Origin: Arthrobacter sp. ISL-30
GTDB lineage: Bacteria; Actinomycetota; Actinomycetes; Actinomycetales; Micrococcaceae
NCBI RefSeq assembly: GCF_018613855.1
Contig: NZ_JAGGPK010000021.1
Location: 1 to 39,938 of the forward strand
Direction of reading: 5' to 3'
Length of the DNA: 39,938 nt
Shown here: one piece after another, positions 1 to 8,270 of the stretch
Layout of the letters: the number at the start of each line of letters is the position of its first letter
Numbering within the stretch: position 1 is the stretch's first letter
Position numbers and translations under genes: made by a program
Notes under the pieces: model-generated
The model's database searches: none
What the model saw: only the letters and a program-made list of their open reading frames with translations
What the model was told of the DNA's origin: nothing

Positions 1-1
1 C

Positions 2-175
2 AACGAGAACACCAACCGGCTCCTGAGGTTCTGGTTCGAAAAGGGCACCGACCTTTCCGTCCACACCCCGAAAGACCTCCGCCGAGTCGCCGCCACACTC
101 AACCGCCGGCCCCGGCCCACCCTGAACCTGCAAACCCCAGCCAACCGGCTCAACGAACTGCTGCTGGCAGCCTAA
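2..175 (+). mobile_element. IS30-family transposase, C-terminal fragment (window edge)
   Basis: The first 58 codons read as the end of a DDE transposase: ENTN..LR.WF.KGTDLS near the start, then a run of basic and leucine-rich residues ending in NELLLAA and a TAA stop at 173-175. The ENTNxxLRxxFxKGTDLS signature lies just after the catalytic glutamate in IS30-type integrase cores. The rest of the element lies upstream of the window, so its integrity cannot be judged. The 68 bp between the stop and pabC should hold the right inverted repeat, but without the left end I cannot define it. Confidence 0.8.
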
Positions 176-243
176 ACCCCAGCGTTGCCCCGACTACTTG
201 ACTCCGCCGGGTTCAAACGACAACAACTGCCAGTTACTTGGGC

Positions 244-1176
244 CTACTCGATGCCCGCGAAAAGTTCGTTGAGCTCCGCTGTGAGCTGTTTCCTCACGGC
301 CGGGGTCCCGATCTCCTTGCCATCGATGTGATTGACGGGAGCGATCAGGCGAATGCTCGAGATCAGCCAGACGGCGTCGGCGTCGAACAGGTCCTTGGGC
401 ACCAGCGGCCCGTACCCGAGCTCCCAGCCTGCGTCCTTCGCCGCGGCAAAGAGCGCGCCCTGCGACGTTCCCGGCAGGATGCCGCTGTCCAGCATTGGCG
501 TGATGAGTCGCTTAACTGTGGTGCCGTCGTCGGACTTCTCCACATGGGCGAGCAGCACAGTTGAGGTCGGGCCTTCCAGCACTCGGCCGTCCCTGGAAGT
601 GAAGATGACGTCGTCCGCGCCTTCCTTGTGGGCGTAGCGCAGTGCCGCCATGTTGACGGCGTAGGAGAGGGTCTTGGCGCCGAGCAGCAGCCAGGGAGCC
701 CGCTCGGCCGCTTCGCTATCGAAGCCGCGGTCCAGGAGGATCACGTCGATCCCCGTTTCGCGCTGGCGGCGTCCAACTGCCGGGGTAGGCGAGGCCTGTA
801 TCCAACAGGTCGGCATTGAGGCACCTTCGACGCCGCGCGTAACTAGGAGTTTGATGACCACTTCGTCCTCGGCAGGGGAAGGCGCGGGATTCACGAAGCG
901 GTATTCGTTGATGGCCGTCGTAATGGCCCGTCGCCAAGTGTCCTGGTCCGGAATCTCCAGGTCAAGGGCACGGCCGGAGCTGGCGAGCCTGTTCAGGTGC
1001 GCCTGCAGTTTCCGTGGCCTGCCCTCCACTGCGAGCAGCGACTCGAAGACGCCATCGCCGCGAGTCGCTCCGAGGTCTGTGGCCATGAGCTGGGGTTGGC
1101 TGGCATCGGCAATCCTGCCGTCTTCGAAGTCCGGATCGAGGAATACGAGCACAGTAGTGGGGGCAGGAGAAGTCAT
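244..1176 (-). CDS. pabC: Aminodeoxychorismate lyase (class IV aminotransferase fold)
   Basis: A 310-residue PLP enzyme of the branched-chain aminotransferase/ADC-lyase fold. It would release pyruvate from 4-amino-4-deoxychorismate to give p-aminobenzoate for folate synthesis in the cytoplasm. Seen: RGDGVFES at about residues 39-46, the PLP lysine in LLGAKTLSY (K168), and the LEGPTSTV motif whose glutamate (E201) contacts the PLP pyridine nitrogen. The ATG is preceded by a TAAGCT box (1183-1188) only 6 nt away, suggesting leaderless transcription. A pabB-type gene lies 3.3 kb downstream on the same strand, separated by two opposite-strand genes, which favours pabC over a D-amino-acid or branched-chain aminotransferase. 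The substrate assignment is inferred from family and context. Confidence 0.8.
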   Translation of the reverse strand: MTSPAPTTVLVFLDPDFEDGRIADASQPQLMATDLGATRGDGVFESLLAVEGRPRKLQAHLNRLASSGRALDLEIPDQDTWRRAITTAINEYRFVNPAPSPAEDEVVIKLLVTRGVEGASMPTCWIQASPTPAVGRRQRETGIDVILLDRGFDSEAAERAPWLLLGAKTLSYAVNMAALRYAHKEGADDVIFTSRDGRVLEGPTSTVLLAHVEKSDDGTTVKRLITPMLDSGILPGTSQGALFAAAKDAGWELGYGPLVPKDLFDADAVWLISSIRLIAPVNHIDGKEIGTPAVRKQLTAELNELFAGIE

Positions 1177-1287
1177 GCTCCCAGCTTAGTGGCGTGCTGC
1201 CGCGCAGTTGAGCTTCCGTATGGCGGGATAGGCTGGCCTCACTATTGCCTTGGAACTTTGTGATCGACGGAATTGGGGGTTTGCTCG

Positions 1288-2763
1288 GTGTTGTGGCCTT
1301 TTCCCCTGGCGGGGACCCTGCCTTCGTGGCTCATCCTGCTGCTCACGGCGGCCGACCTCGTGATCCGTGTGCTGGCGGTAGGCATCATCCCCGGCAACCG
1401 TCGCCCCACCACGGCCATGGCCTGGCTGCTGGGAATTTTCTTCCTCCCGGCACTTGGCCTGATCCTGTTCCTGCTCTTCGGCAACTTCCGCCTGTCCCGT
1501 CGTCGGCGTGAGCAACTGGAGGAAGTCAACGAGCGTGTCCGGGCCGGCACATCGGACCTGGCCGACGCCGTAAGTACGTATGGGGGCCCGGAATGGGTGA
1601 CCTCGGCCAGTGAACTAAACCGCCGCCTGGGCGCACTGCCCATGGTCGACGGCAATACCGTGGAGCTGCTCCCTGGCTACCAGGAATCGATCAAAGCGAT
1701 GACCGAGGCGGTCCGCGGGGCGAAGCGCTACATCAACGCAGAGTTCTACATCATGAGCAGCGACTACGTCACCGACGACCTGCTTATCGAGCTCGAAGCG
1801 GCCGTGCAGCGCGGGGTCGAGGTCCGCGTGCTCTTCGACCACATCGGAACCCTCCGAATCAAGGGGTACAGGCGGCTGGTGCGTCGCCTCAAGGCGAGCG
1901 GCATCCAGTGGCGGCGGATGCTCCCCCTGCTCCCCATTCATGGCCAGTGGCGCAGGCCGGATCTCCGCAACCACCGCAAAATCCTGGTGATCGACGGCGA
2001 AATCGCCTTCACCGGTTCGCAGAACCTGGTGGAGCCTTCCTACAACAATCCACGGCATCGGAAGGCGGGGCGGAAATGGGTAGAACTGATGGCTCGGCTT
2101 GAAGGGCCCATCGTCACTACCCTCAACGTTGTGTTCGCCACTGACTGGCTCGGCGAAACCGACGAATCCCTTGAAACGCAGCTGAAGTTGCCCGCTGACG
2201 CGTCTCCCGGAAGGGTCACCGCCCAGGTGGTTCCCAGCGGACCGGGATTCCCCACCGAAAACAACCTGCGCCTGTTCAACACGCTCATCTACTCAGCCCA
2301 GCACCGCATTTCGATCTGCAGCCCCTACTTCGTCCCGGACGACTCCCTGCTGTATGCCATTACGACGGCGGCCCAACGCGGCGTCGACGTCGAACTGTTC
2401 GTGTCCGAAAAGGGCGACCAGTTCCTGGTCCATCACGCCCAGCGTTCCTATTATGAGGCGCTGTTGGAGGCTGGGGTTCGCGTCTACCTGTACCGGGCGC
2501 CCTACGTGCTGCACGCCAAGCACTTCACCATTGACGAGGAAGTGGCCGTTCTCGGTTCCAGCAACATGGACATGCGGTCCTTCTCGCTGAACATGGAGGT
2601 GTCGGTGATGCTCCTGGGAGCGGAAACGGTGGACCGGATGCGCGCTGTCGAATCCACCTATCGCGAATCCTCCACTGAACTCACTCTCCAAGATTGGCTG
2701 GGCCGCTCAATGGCGGCGAAGTACGTGGACAACGTCGCGCGGCTGACCGCCACGCTGCAGTAG
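1288..2763 (+). CDS. cls: Cardiolipin synthase, phospholipase D type
   Basis: A membrane enzyme that joins phosphatidylglycerol to a second phospholipid to form cardiolipin. Counting from the GTG at 1288 (491 residues), two hydrophobic segments (about 10-35 and 45-66) anchor the N-terminus, followed by a basic RRRRE stretch. Two HKD phospholipase-D motifs follow: HRKILVID (H229, K231, D236) and HAKHFTID (H409, K411, D416), each with its downstream GS.N. Domain order and length fit bacterial Cls with two N-terminal helices. The start is uncertain: GTG 1288 has GGGGG 8 nt upstream, TTG 1291 would give MWPF, and TTG 1273 gives a slightly longer protein. It is divergent from pabC, and a TAGGCT box near 1228 may serve as its -10. 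Confidence 0.88.
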   Translation: MLWPFPLAGTLPSWLILLLTAADLVIRVLAVGIIPGNRRPTTAMAWLLGIFFLPALGLILFLLFGNFRLSRRRREQLEEVNERVRAGTSDLADAVSTYGGPEWVTSASELNRRLGALPMVDGNTVELLPGYQESIKAMTEAVRGAKRYINAEFYIMSSDYVTDDLLIELEAAVQRGVEVRVLFDHIGTLRIKGYRRLVRRLKASGIQWRRMLPLLPIHGQWRRPDLRNHRKILVIDGEIAFTGSQNLVEPSYNNPRHRKAGRKWVELMARLEGPIVTTLNVVFATDWLGETDESLETQLKLPADASPGRVTAQVVPSGPGFPTENNLRLFNTLIYSAQHRISICSPYFVPDDSLLYAITTAAQRGVDVELFVSEKGDQFLVHHAQRSYYEALLEAGVRVYLYRAPYVLHAKHFTIDEEVAVLGSSNMDMRSFSLNMEVSVMLLGAETVDRMRAVESTYRESSTELTLQDWLGRSMAAKYVDNVARLTATLQ

Positions 2764-2836
2764 GGCACTGTTCATCCGGCTCCGATAGGACGATTCTGTA
2801 ATGAGGCAGAATTCGCTTCGAAGGGCGGAGGACATC

Positions 2837-4441
2837 ATGGGCCTGAAAGACGAATCCCCAGCGACCCCGTCGCCCGGTGACGGAACTGCGGACGGAACCG
2901 CTGAGCAGGTCGCGGAGTTTCCGGAGAAGGTACGCATCCTGGCGGAAGGCCGCATCGTCAGCGACCGGCTTTGGAATGCGGATCTGGCTCCGGCACGGCA
3001 GCGGAACTGGAAGGTCCGCAGCCTCTTCGCGCTGTGGATGTGCGACGTTCACAGCATCGCTGGCTATACCTTCGCCGCCGGACTGTTCATCACTGGGCTT
3101 GTCGGCTGGCAGGTCTTCCTGGCCCTGGTCCTGGGCATCACGCTGGTCTACTTCCTTATGAACTTCGCGGGCACGGCAGGCCAGAAAACCGGGGTGCCGT
3201 ATCCCGTCCTTGCGCGGATGTCCTTCGGACTTTTCGGCGCCAACCTGGCTGCCCTTGTGCGGGCCCTGATCGCCATAGCCTGGTACGGCATCCAGACCTG
3301 GCTCGCTTCGGAGGCCGTCCTTGTCCTGCTGTTTTCAGTGTGGCCGGAACTGGCTGCGCTGGAGGGACCGGAAGTGCCCCATATTCTGGGGCTGACGCCG
3401 ATTGGCTGGACTGCGTTCCTGGTCCTGTGGGCGGTTCAGTTGCTCGTCATCAGGCGAGGCATGGAGACAGTCCGGAAGTTCCAGGACTGGGCGGGGCCAG
3501 CCATTTGGGTGGCTATGTTTGCGCTGGCCATTTACATCCTGGTGCAGGCGGGTGACAGGTTCAGTCTTTCCATTCCAGGCGTCGCGCCCCTGGACGGCCC
3601 CGCCGCCCTGGCACAGTTCCTGGCCGCGATCGCCTTGACCGTCACCTATTTCTCCGCGCTGCTCCTCAATTTCTGCGACTTCTCGCGATTCTCGCCCGAC
3701 CGCAGGACGATCGTGCGCGGCAACTTCCTCGGCCTGCCGGTGAACTTCATCGCCTTCGCCCTGGTCACCGTGGTGGTTACCGCGGGCGCGGCCTCCTACT
3801 TCACGGAGGAGGAGTACCGGGGGAAGGACATGTTCGCCGTCATCACGGACCCCGTAGCGATCGTGCAAGCCATCAACGATCCCTTCATCACCATCATCGC
3901 TGCCGTCACGTTCGTCGTGGCCACGATCGGCATCAACGTGGTAGCCAACTTCGTCTCCGCGTCCTATGACCTGGCCAATGTGGCGCCGCACCGGATCGAT
4001 TTCCGCCGCGGAGGGCTGATTAGCGCCGTGCTTGCGATCGTCATCCTGCCGTGGAACCTTTTCAGCAGCCCGATCGTGATCGTGTACTTCCTGGGCGGCC
4101 TTGGCGCCCTGCTGGGCCCGCTCTTCGGCGTGATCTTCACCGATTTCTTCCGGATCAGGCACCAGCGGTGCAAGGTCTCCGACCTGTACCACGAAGACGA
4201 GAATGGGCTCTACTTCTATACCAAGGGCTGGAATCTCAAGGCGATTGCCGCGCTCATCCCGGCGTCCGTCGTCGCGGGCGTTCTCGCGCTCGTGCCCGCG
4301 CTGCAGAACTTCCTGCCGGGAGGTTCCGGGCTGGGCCCGTACTCATGGTTCGTTGGGGCCTTGCTTGCAAGCGTCATCTATTTCTTCCTGACACGCGATG
4401 ATGCCCGGACCAAACGGGCGCTGACCGAAGTCCACGACTGA
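2837..4441 (+). CDS. NCS1-family nucleobase/allantoin/hydantoin symporter
   Basis: A 534-residue inner-membrane transporter with about 12 hydrophobic helices, expected to import a purine, pyrimidine, allantoin or hydantoin with Na+ or H+. Seen: the NCS1 N-terminal block LWNADLAPARQRNW, SIAGYTFAAG in helix 1, WYGIQTWLAS in helix 3 (matching the Mhp1/PucI substrate-site Trp and Gln), and NFCDFSRFSPDRRTIVRGN around helix 8. I chose the ATG at 2837 because GGAGG lies 5 nt upstream; the upstream in-frame ATG at 2801 has no ribosome-binding site. The stop is 3 bp from the converging pabB-type gene. No catabolic genes lie beside it, so the substrate is not deducible. Confidence 0.85.
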   Translation: MGLKDESPATPSPGDGTADGTAEQVAEFPEKVRILAEGRIVSDRLWNADLAPARQRNWKVRSLFALWMCDVHSIAGYTFAAGLFITGLVGWQVFLALVLGITLVYFLMNFAGTAGQKTGVPYPVLARMSFGLFGANLAALVRALIAIAWYGIQTWLASEAVLVLLFSVWPELAALEGPEVPHILGLTPIGWTAFLVLWAVQLLVIRRGMETVRKFQDWAGPAIWVAMFALAIYILVQAGDRFSLSIPGVAPLDGPAALAQFLAAIALTVTYFSALLLNFCDFSRFSPDRRTIVRGNFLGLPVNFIAFALVTVVVTAGAASYFTEEEYRGKDMFAVITDPVAIVQAINDPFITIIAAVTFVVATIGINVVANFVSASYDLANVAPHRIDFRRGGLISAVLAIVILPWNLFSSPIVIVYFLGGLGALLGPLFGVIFTDFFRIRHQRCKVSDLYHEDENGLYFYTKGWNLKAIAALIPASVVAGVLALVPALQNFLPGGSGLGPYSWFVGALLASVIYFFLTRDDARTKRALTEVHD

Positions 4442-4444
4442 ACA

Positions 4445-6541
4445 CTAGCCTGCCGGGAACTCCGCTCCCAAGGCTGACAAGACACCGAACGCCTTGGTGC
4501 GGATTTCCTCATACTCCTCGTGCGGTTCGGAATCTGAGGTGATGGCTCCGCCGACGCCGAGGGTCAGTGTTCCGGGCCCCCCGCCTTCCGAGTTGATCAC
4601 CAGCGTCCGGATCACCACGGCGAGGTCTGTCGCCGCATTGAGGGAGAAGTAGCCGATCGCGCCGGAGTAGACCCCGCGCGGTCCGTCCTCGAGTCGGTCC
4701 AGGATGTCCATGCTGCTGATCTTTGGCGCTCCCGTCATGGATCCCGCCGGAAAGGCTGCGGCGACAGCCTCCGCCCGAGGAGCCCCGGGACGCAGTTGGG
4801 CGTCAACGGTACTCACCATCTGATGCACGGTCGCATAGCTTTCAATCGCGCACAGCCTGCTGACGGTCACCGAGCCAGGCACGGCGAAATGGCTTAGGTC
4901 GTTGCGCAGCAGGTCCACAATCATGATGTTCTCCGCACGATCTTTGGCTGAGGACTCCAGCTCGTGCCGGAGGCGCTCATCTTCCCCCGGATCAGTGGCC
5001 CTGCGCCGGGTGCCCTTGATAGGTTCGGCGCGCATGCTGCCGTTCGAGGCGATACGGAGAAAACGTTCGGGAGAGGTGCTGGCCACCGTGACTCCACCCA
5101 ACCTGAGGTAGCTGGCGAACGGTGCCGGATTCCTGCGACGCAGCGCAAGATAGCTGCCCCAGGGGTCGATCCCGGGATCTTCGGCGCGGAGGGTTGTGGT
5201 GAGGCAGACTTCGTACGAGTTGCCCTCGGCGATCTCGTGCTGGGCCTGGGCGATTTTGCCCTTGTAGGACGCCTCGGAATCGGTGCTGGTGAAACGGAGC
5301 GGCAGCCCGGGCGCGAGATCCGCTTCCCCGGTGCCCGTCGGAAGCGACTCGTCGTTCCGGCCAGCGGCCGAGCGCACGGCTTGCCGTGCCCGACCAAGCC
5401 AGGCATCGGCGTCGGGAGCTTCCAGGGCAAGCAGCCAGACGGCACCGTCATGATGGTCGATCACTACGGCGCGGCCGGCGAAGATGAGGGCAGCATCCGG
5501 CGTTTCGGCGAGCACATCGTTGCCCCCGGTTTCCCGTTTCAGCTCGTACCCGAGGTAGCCCAGCCAACCAAGAGTGAACTGGCAGGCATAGCCGCGAGGG
5601 GCCTTCACGGCTCGCCTGCCCCAGACGCTTTCCAACCAGCGGAAGAAGGGGCCCTCAAGGGAGACCGTGGCGCAGCCTGCGGTCACGTGGGTTGTGCCGG
5701 AGGAGTGGCGGACCGACTGCCCGAAGGTGCCGCCGTCGTCCGCCAAAACGCTGAACCTGCTGCGCTCTGCGGCACCATCGGCCGCCGTGTTTCCTGCCGC
5801 ATACCCGGGCACCTGCTCCGCCGAGGATCCGGTGTCGGCATTGGAGGAATCGAGCCAGACGGCGTTCCTGGCATTCGCGAAAAGCTCACGGTAAAGGTCG
5901 GCTGCGTCAGGGGAAGCCTCGATGCGCTCCGAGCGCAGCTGCAGGCCGCTGCGCGCCAACAGCTCCGGGATCAGGACGGGTGCCAGGCCAGGTATATATT
6001 TCATGGCCTGCATAACGTCATCGGGCGCGTTGTCGTTGTCGTTGTTGAGAACAACGACGTCGGCATTGCCCGCCACGTTGTCGGCATCCAGCCACTCCTG
6101 CTCCTGAACGGCCCAGGTATCCCAATAGGGTTCGTAGCTGCTTCCGTCCCGGTGCAAGGCCCTGGTTCGCCTGTCCTCGTCGGAGGCCTCCATCCAAATG
6201 ACGGCGTCCAACATGGGCCTGGCGCCGGCTGAGGCGGCGCCGACGCCCTCCATGATGACAATCTCTGCCGGCTGCGTGACACGGAGGGAGCCGTCGTAGT
6301 GCATGTCCCAGTCCCAGCTCACCCACTCGGCGGATTCACCCCGCCGTAGGGGTGCCAGCACAGTGCTGATATAGCGTTCGACTCCGGTGACGAGCCCGTT
6401 CCAGCCGGGATAGATGTCCTCCAAGTGGAACAGCGAAACCTTGTGGTGCTCCCGCAGCCTGGCAGCGAGTTCGATGGCGAGGGTGGTCTTTCCTGCGCCG
6501 GATCGTCCATCGATCGCGATGATCACAGGTGTGGGGCTCAT
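4445..6541 (-). CDS. pabB: P-loop kinase-like domain fused to aminodeoxychorismate synthase component I
   Basis: A 698-residue two-part protein. Residues 1-190 form a uridine-kinase-like P-loop NTPase domain: Walker A GRSGAGKTT (12-20), LFHLEDIYPGW (37-47), a Walker-B-like IVIMEGVGA (94-102), and a basic RRTRALHRDG stretch. Residues of about 215-698 are a PabB/anthranilate-synthase-I-type chorismate-binding domain: SYEVCLTT, TSPERFL, EPIKGTRRR (K509, the PabB lysine) and AFPAGSMTGAPK. The PabB half would aminate chorismate with ammonia from a separate glutamine amidotransferase; no PabA domain is fused or adjacent. The role of the kinase-like half is unknown. The ATG overlaps the stop of the upstream phosphatase gene by 4 bp (ATGA), so the two are translationally coupled. 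Confidence 0.82.
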   Translation of the reverse strand: MSPTPVIIAIDGRSGAGKTTLAIELAARLREHHKVSLFHLEDIYPGWNGLVTGVERYISTVLAPLRRGESAEWVSWDWDMHYDGSLRVTQPAEIVIMEGVGAASAGARPMLDAVIWMEASDEDRRTRALHRDGSSYEPYWDTWAVQEQEWLDADNVAGNADVVVLNNDNDNAPDDVMQAMKYIPGLAPVLIPELLARSGLQLRSERIEASPDAADLYRELFANARNAVWLDSSNADTGSSAEQVPGYAAGNTAADGAAERSRFSVLADDGGTFGQSVRHSSGTTHVTAGCATVSLEGPFFRWLESVWGRRAVKAPRGYACQFTLGWLGYLGYELKRETGGNDVLAETPDAALIFAGRAVVIDHHDGAVWLLALEAPDADAWLGRARQAVRSAAGRNDESLPTGTGEADLAPGLPLRFTSTDSEASYKGKIAQAQHEIAEGNSYEVCLTTTLRAEDPGIDPWGSYLALRRRNPAPFASYLRLGGVTVASTSPERFLRIASNGSMRAEPIKGTRRRATDPGEDERLRHELESSAKDRAENIMIVDLLRNDLSHFAVPGSVTVSRLCAIESYATVHQMVSTVDAQLRPGAPRAEAVAAAFPAGSMTGAPKISSMDILDRLEDGPRGVYSGAIGYFSLNAATDLAVVIRTLVINSEGGGPGTLTLGVGGAITSDSEPHEEYEEIRTKAFGVLSALGAEFPAG

Positions 6542-7191
6542 GAAATAGAGCGTACCTGCTGCGCCTGATCCATTCGGTCGTCGCCGTTGTCGTAGGGGTT
6601 CTCGCCGCTGTCCCGAGCGCTGTCCTGAGCGCTTTCCTGAGCACGATCCCGCTCGTTGCGGTTCCGGCGGGCCTCCAACTCCGCCTTGGCATGCTCCATG
6701 ATGCCTGGAACCGACGCCCGAATCAGCTGCCAGGAATTGTCGAAGTCCGTGTGTCCGCCGTACCAGGGGTCTTCGATGCCCTGGTCAAGGACATCCTTTT
6801 CCGCCACGGCGGGGTCGAAGCTGCGCAGCATTCGGACTTTCTCGCGCGACTCGTCGTCCGGGGCGGCTTCGCGCAGCCAGCCGTAATGGTCGACGTCGAG
6901 GGCCAGGATGAGATCCCGGTCCTGGAACCAGTCCCGACGCCACTCGCGCGCCACATGCTGCTTGAATGCAATCTTGTTTGCAGAGAGGATCCTTGCCGCC
7001 CTGGGATCAATGGGACGCCCTGCTTCGTAGGCCGTAGTCCCTGCCGAATCCACCACGACCTCATTTTCCAGACCGGCGGCTTTGAACGCCTGGGTCAGCA
7101 TGAACTGCGCCATAGGTGACCGGCAAATATTGCCGGTACAAACGGTGATGATCCGGTATGGGCTCGACGCTGAGTACATGCAAGCAAGCAT
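6538..7191 (-). CDS. Low-molecular-weight protein tyrosine phosphatase
   Basis: A 217-residue phosphatase of the LMW-PTP/arsenate-reductase fold. The signature VCTGNICRSP is the CX5R phosphate-binding loop with the nucleophilic cysteine. EDPWYGG near residue 130 supplies the general-acid aspartate of the DP-loop, which argues for a tyrosine phosphatase and against an arsenate reductase. The C-terminal 45 or so residues are very hydrophilic (Arg, Asp, Glu, Ser) and probably disordered. I chose the ATG at 7191 because AGAGGGGG lies upstream; ATG 7179 is an alternative, and longer frames add a non-homologous leader. It is coupled to the kinase-PabB fusion gene, an unusual partnership with no obvious biochemical link. 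A TAGAC-N6-GTCTG dyad lies 24-39 bp upstream. Confidence 0.85.
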   Translation of the reverse strand: MLACMYSASSPYRIITVCTGNICRSPMAQFMLTQAFKAAGLENEVVVDSAGTTAYEAGRPIDPRAARILSANKIAFKQHVAREWRRDWFQDRDLILALDVDHYGWLREAAPDDESREKVRMLRSFDPAVAEKDVLDQGIEDPWYGGHTDFDNSWQLIRASVPGIMEHAKAELEARRNRNERDRAQESAQDSARDSGENPYDNGDDRMDQAQQVRSIS

Positions 7192-7214
7192 GGATGATTC
7201 GACCCCCTCTTGGC

Positions 7215-7230
7215 TAGACAGACTTGTCTG
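7215..7230. promoter_or_regulatory. TAGAC-N6-GTCTG dyad, possible operator of the phosphatase-pabB operon
   Basis: TAGAC, six bases, then GTCTG, with CAGAC and GTCTG as inverted arms inside it. It sits just upstream of the phosphatase start and beside an AT-rich AAATAAT stretch that could be a -10 on the minus strand. The same half-sites with the same spacing occur at 8190-8205 before the next minus-strand gene. The 16-bp TAGAC-N6-GTCTA shape is typical of TetR-family operators. Function is inferred. Confidence 0.4.
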
Positions 7231-7287
7231 ATTGGGGATTATTTGCCTTCTATGTCGGCTTGCGTCCCTCCACGTCAGTGCGCGCAA

Positions 7288-7323
7288 CATCCGCATCGTT
7301 GGGTTCTCCCGACGATGCGGATG
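7288..7323 (-). terminator. Strong hairpin behind the membrane-protein gene
   Basis: CATCCGCATCGT and ACGATGCGGATG are perfect 12-bp arms. They extend inward through a T-G pair and GGG/CCC to a 16-bp stem closing a TTCT loop. It lies between the end of the 7366-8127 gene and the start of the phosphatase gene, both on the minus strand, so it probably ends transcription of the former. No good T-run follows on either strand, which is common for actinobacterial terminators. Confidence 0.6.
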
Positions 7324-7365
7324 CCTTCGTGTACCCCTTTAGCGCAACTGTCCGCGACGAGCGGA

Positions 7366-8127
7366 TCAGGGTTCGCGGGTGTCGTATCCGTCCGGTGGAG
7401 TGAATCCTGCTCGGTCCACTTTGCGGTGGAAGTGCATGCCGGCCAAACCGCCCAGAATGGCGCCGACCAGGGTTACCACCGCCACCACTATTGCAGAGAT
7501 GACGCCGGCGGCATTGAGTTGTCCCTCATTCAACGGGATCTGGGGGAAACTGTTGAGGCTCTCGAGGATATTGAACTGCTGTCCGGCAATCATGCCAAGA
7601 AGGGCTACGAGCGCCGCCACAATAACTGCCCACAGCCACACCATGAACCCCTGCTTGGCGCCATTGAACCGTGCCATCCGTCCGGCTACATAGCCACCCG
7701 AGTAATAGGAGATAAACAGGATCACCAGAAGCACGATGATTCCGACGAGGCCAACAGCCTCCGATTGATTGACTATATCGGCGACGTTGGTGTTGGTGGC
7801 GAGACCGACTGCCGTCCCTGTCGCTGCCACGATGGCCGTCAACAACACAGCCATTCCGGTGGCCGTCAGCCAGCCGAAGAAGGCCGAGCCAATCTTGATG
7901 CCCCCAAACTGCTCCTTTTCCCGGGCAATGACAGTTTCTCGGGTTGCGGCGTCCGATTGGGCTGCCATGGCCCCAGTGTTGTAGCTTCCGGTGTCGGCGA
8001 CGTAACCTGTGTCCTCGCGCCGGGCACTGATCACGCTGTCATCCCGCGAGTCCCTGGCATCAGGGATCCCATCCTGGTCGCGGTCATGGCGGTGTTGCCT
8101 GCCTTTATGACTCATTGCGTTTCTCAT
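7366..8127 (-). CDS. Small integral membrane protein with hydrophilic N-terminus, unknown function
   Basis: A 253-residue protein. Residues 1-75 are charged and Asp/Arg-rich (HRHDRDQDGIPDARDSRDD) and should be cytoplasmic. Four hydrophobic segments follow at about 85-108, 123-145, 160-183 and 208-232, with SYYSGGYVAGRMARF between the second and third. This Gly-rich GGYVAGR loop is common in small YrzE/TIGR04086-like membrane proteins, but I cannot assign a role. The ATG at 8127 has GAGGG 6 nt upstream; ATG 8115 is an alternative. The gene is monocistronic, with a hairpin behind it. Its likely promoter (TTGAAG, then TACAAA) brackets a perfect TAGACC-TTTT-GGTCTA palindrome, suggesting repression by a TetR-type regulator. 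Confidence 0.6.
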   Translation of the reverse strand: MRNAMSHKGRQHRHDRDQDGIPDARDSRDDSVISARREDTGYVADTGSYNTGAMAAQSDAATRETVIAREKEQFGGIKIGSAFFGWLTATGMAVLLTAIVAATGTAVGLATNTNVADIVNQSEAVGLVGIIVLLVILFISYYSGGYVAGRMARFNGAKQGFMVWLWAVIVAALVALLGMIAGQQFNILESLNSFPQIPLNEGQLNAAGVISAIVVAVVTLVGAILGGLAGMHFHRKVDRAGFTPPDGYDTREP

Positions 8128-8189
8128 CAGGCGCCCTCGCTTTCATTGATCCAGCCGGGTCCGTTTCCGGACTTGGGTGAGCGCATTTG

Positions 8190-8205
8190 TAGACCTTTTG
8201 GTCTA
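8190..8205. promoter_or_regulatory. Perfect TAGACC-TTTT-GGTCTA palindrome, probable TetR-type operator
   Basis: A 16-bp palindrome with 6-bp arms lies 63 bp before the membrane-protein start. On the minus strand it fits between a possible -35 (TTGAAG) and -10 (TACAAA), where a bound repressor would block polymerase. TetR-family regulators commonly recognise TAGACC-N4-GGTCTA sites. No intact TetR gene is present in the window, so the cognate regulator is unknown. Confidence 0.5.
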
Positions 8206-8270
8206 ACTTCAACCTAACGCCGGCTGGATATGACTAGCAAGGGTGCTTAGTATCCGTATTTCCCGGTGTG

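Noticed and set aside
176..243. Right inverted repeat of the IS30-like element
   Set aside because: Without the left end in the window the repeat cannot be matched, so no boundary is claimed.
2764..2836. Possible riboswitch before the NCS1 transporter
   Set aside because: The gap is only 73 bp and shows no conserved aptamer core; a simple promoter and ribosome-binding site account for it.
4964..6232. Long open frame (422 codons) on the plus strand opposite the pabB fusion
   Set aside because: It is a high-GC antisense shadow: no recognisable domain, no ribosome-binding site, and the opposite strand has strong motifs.
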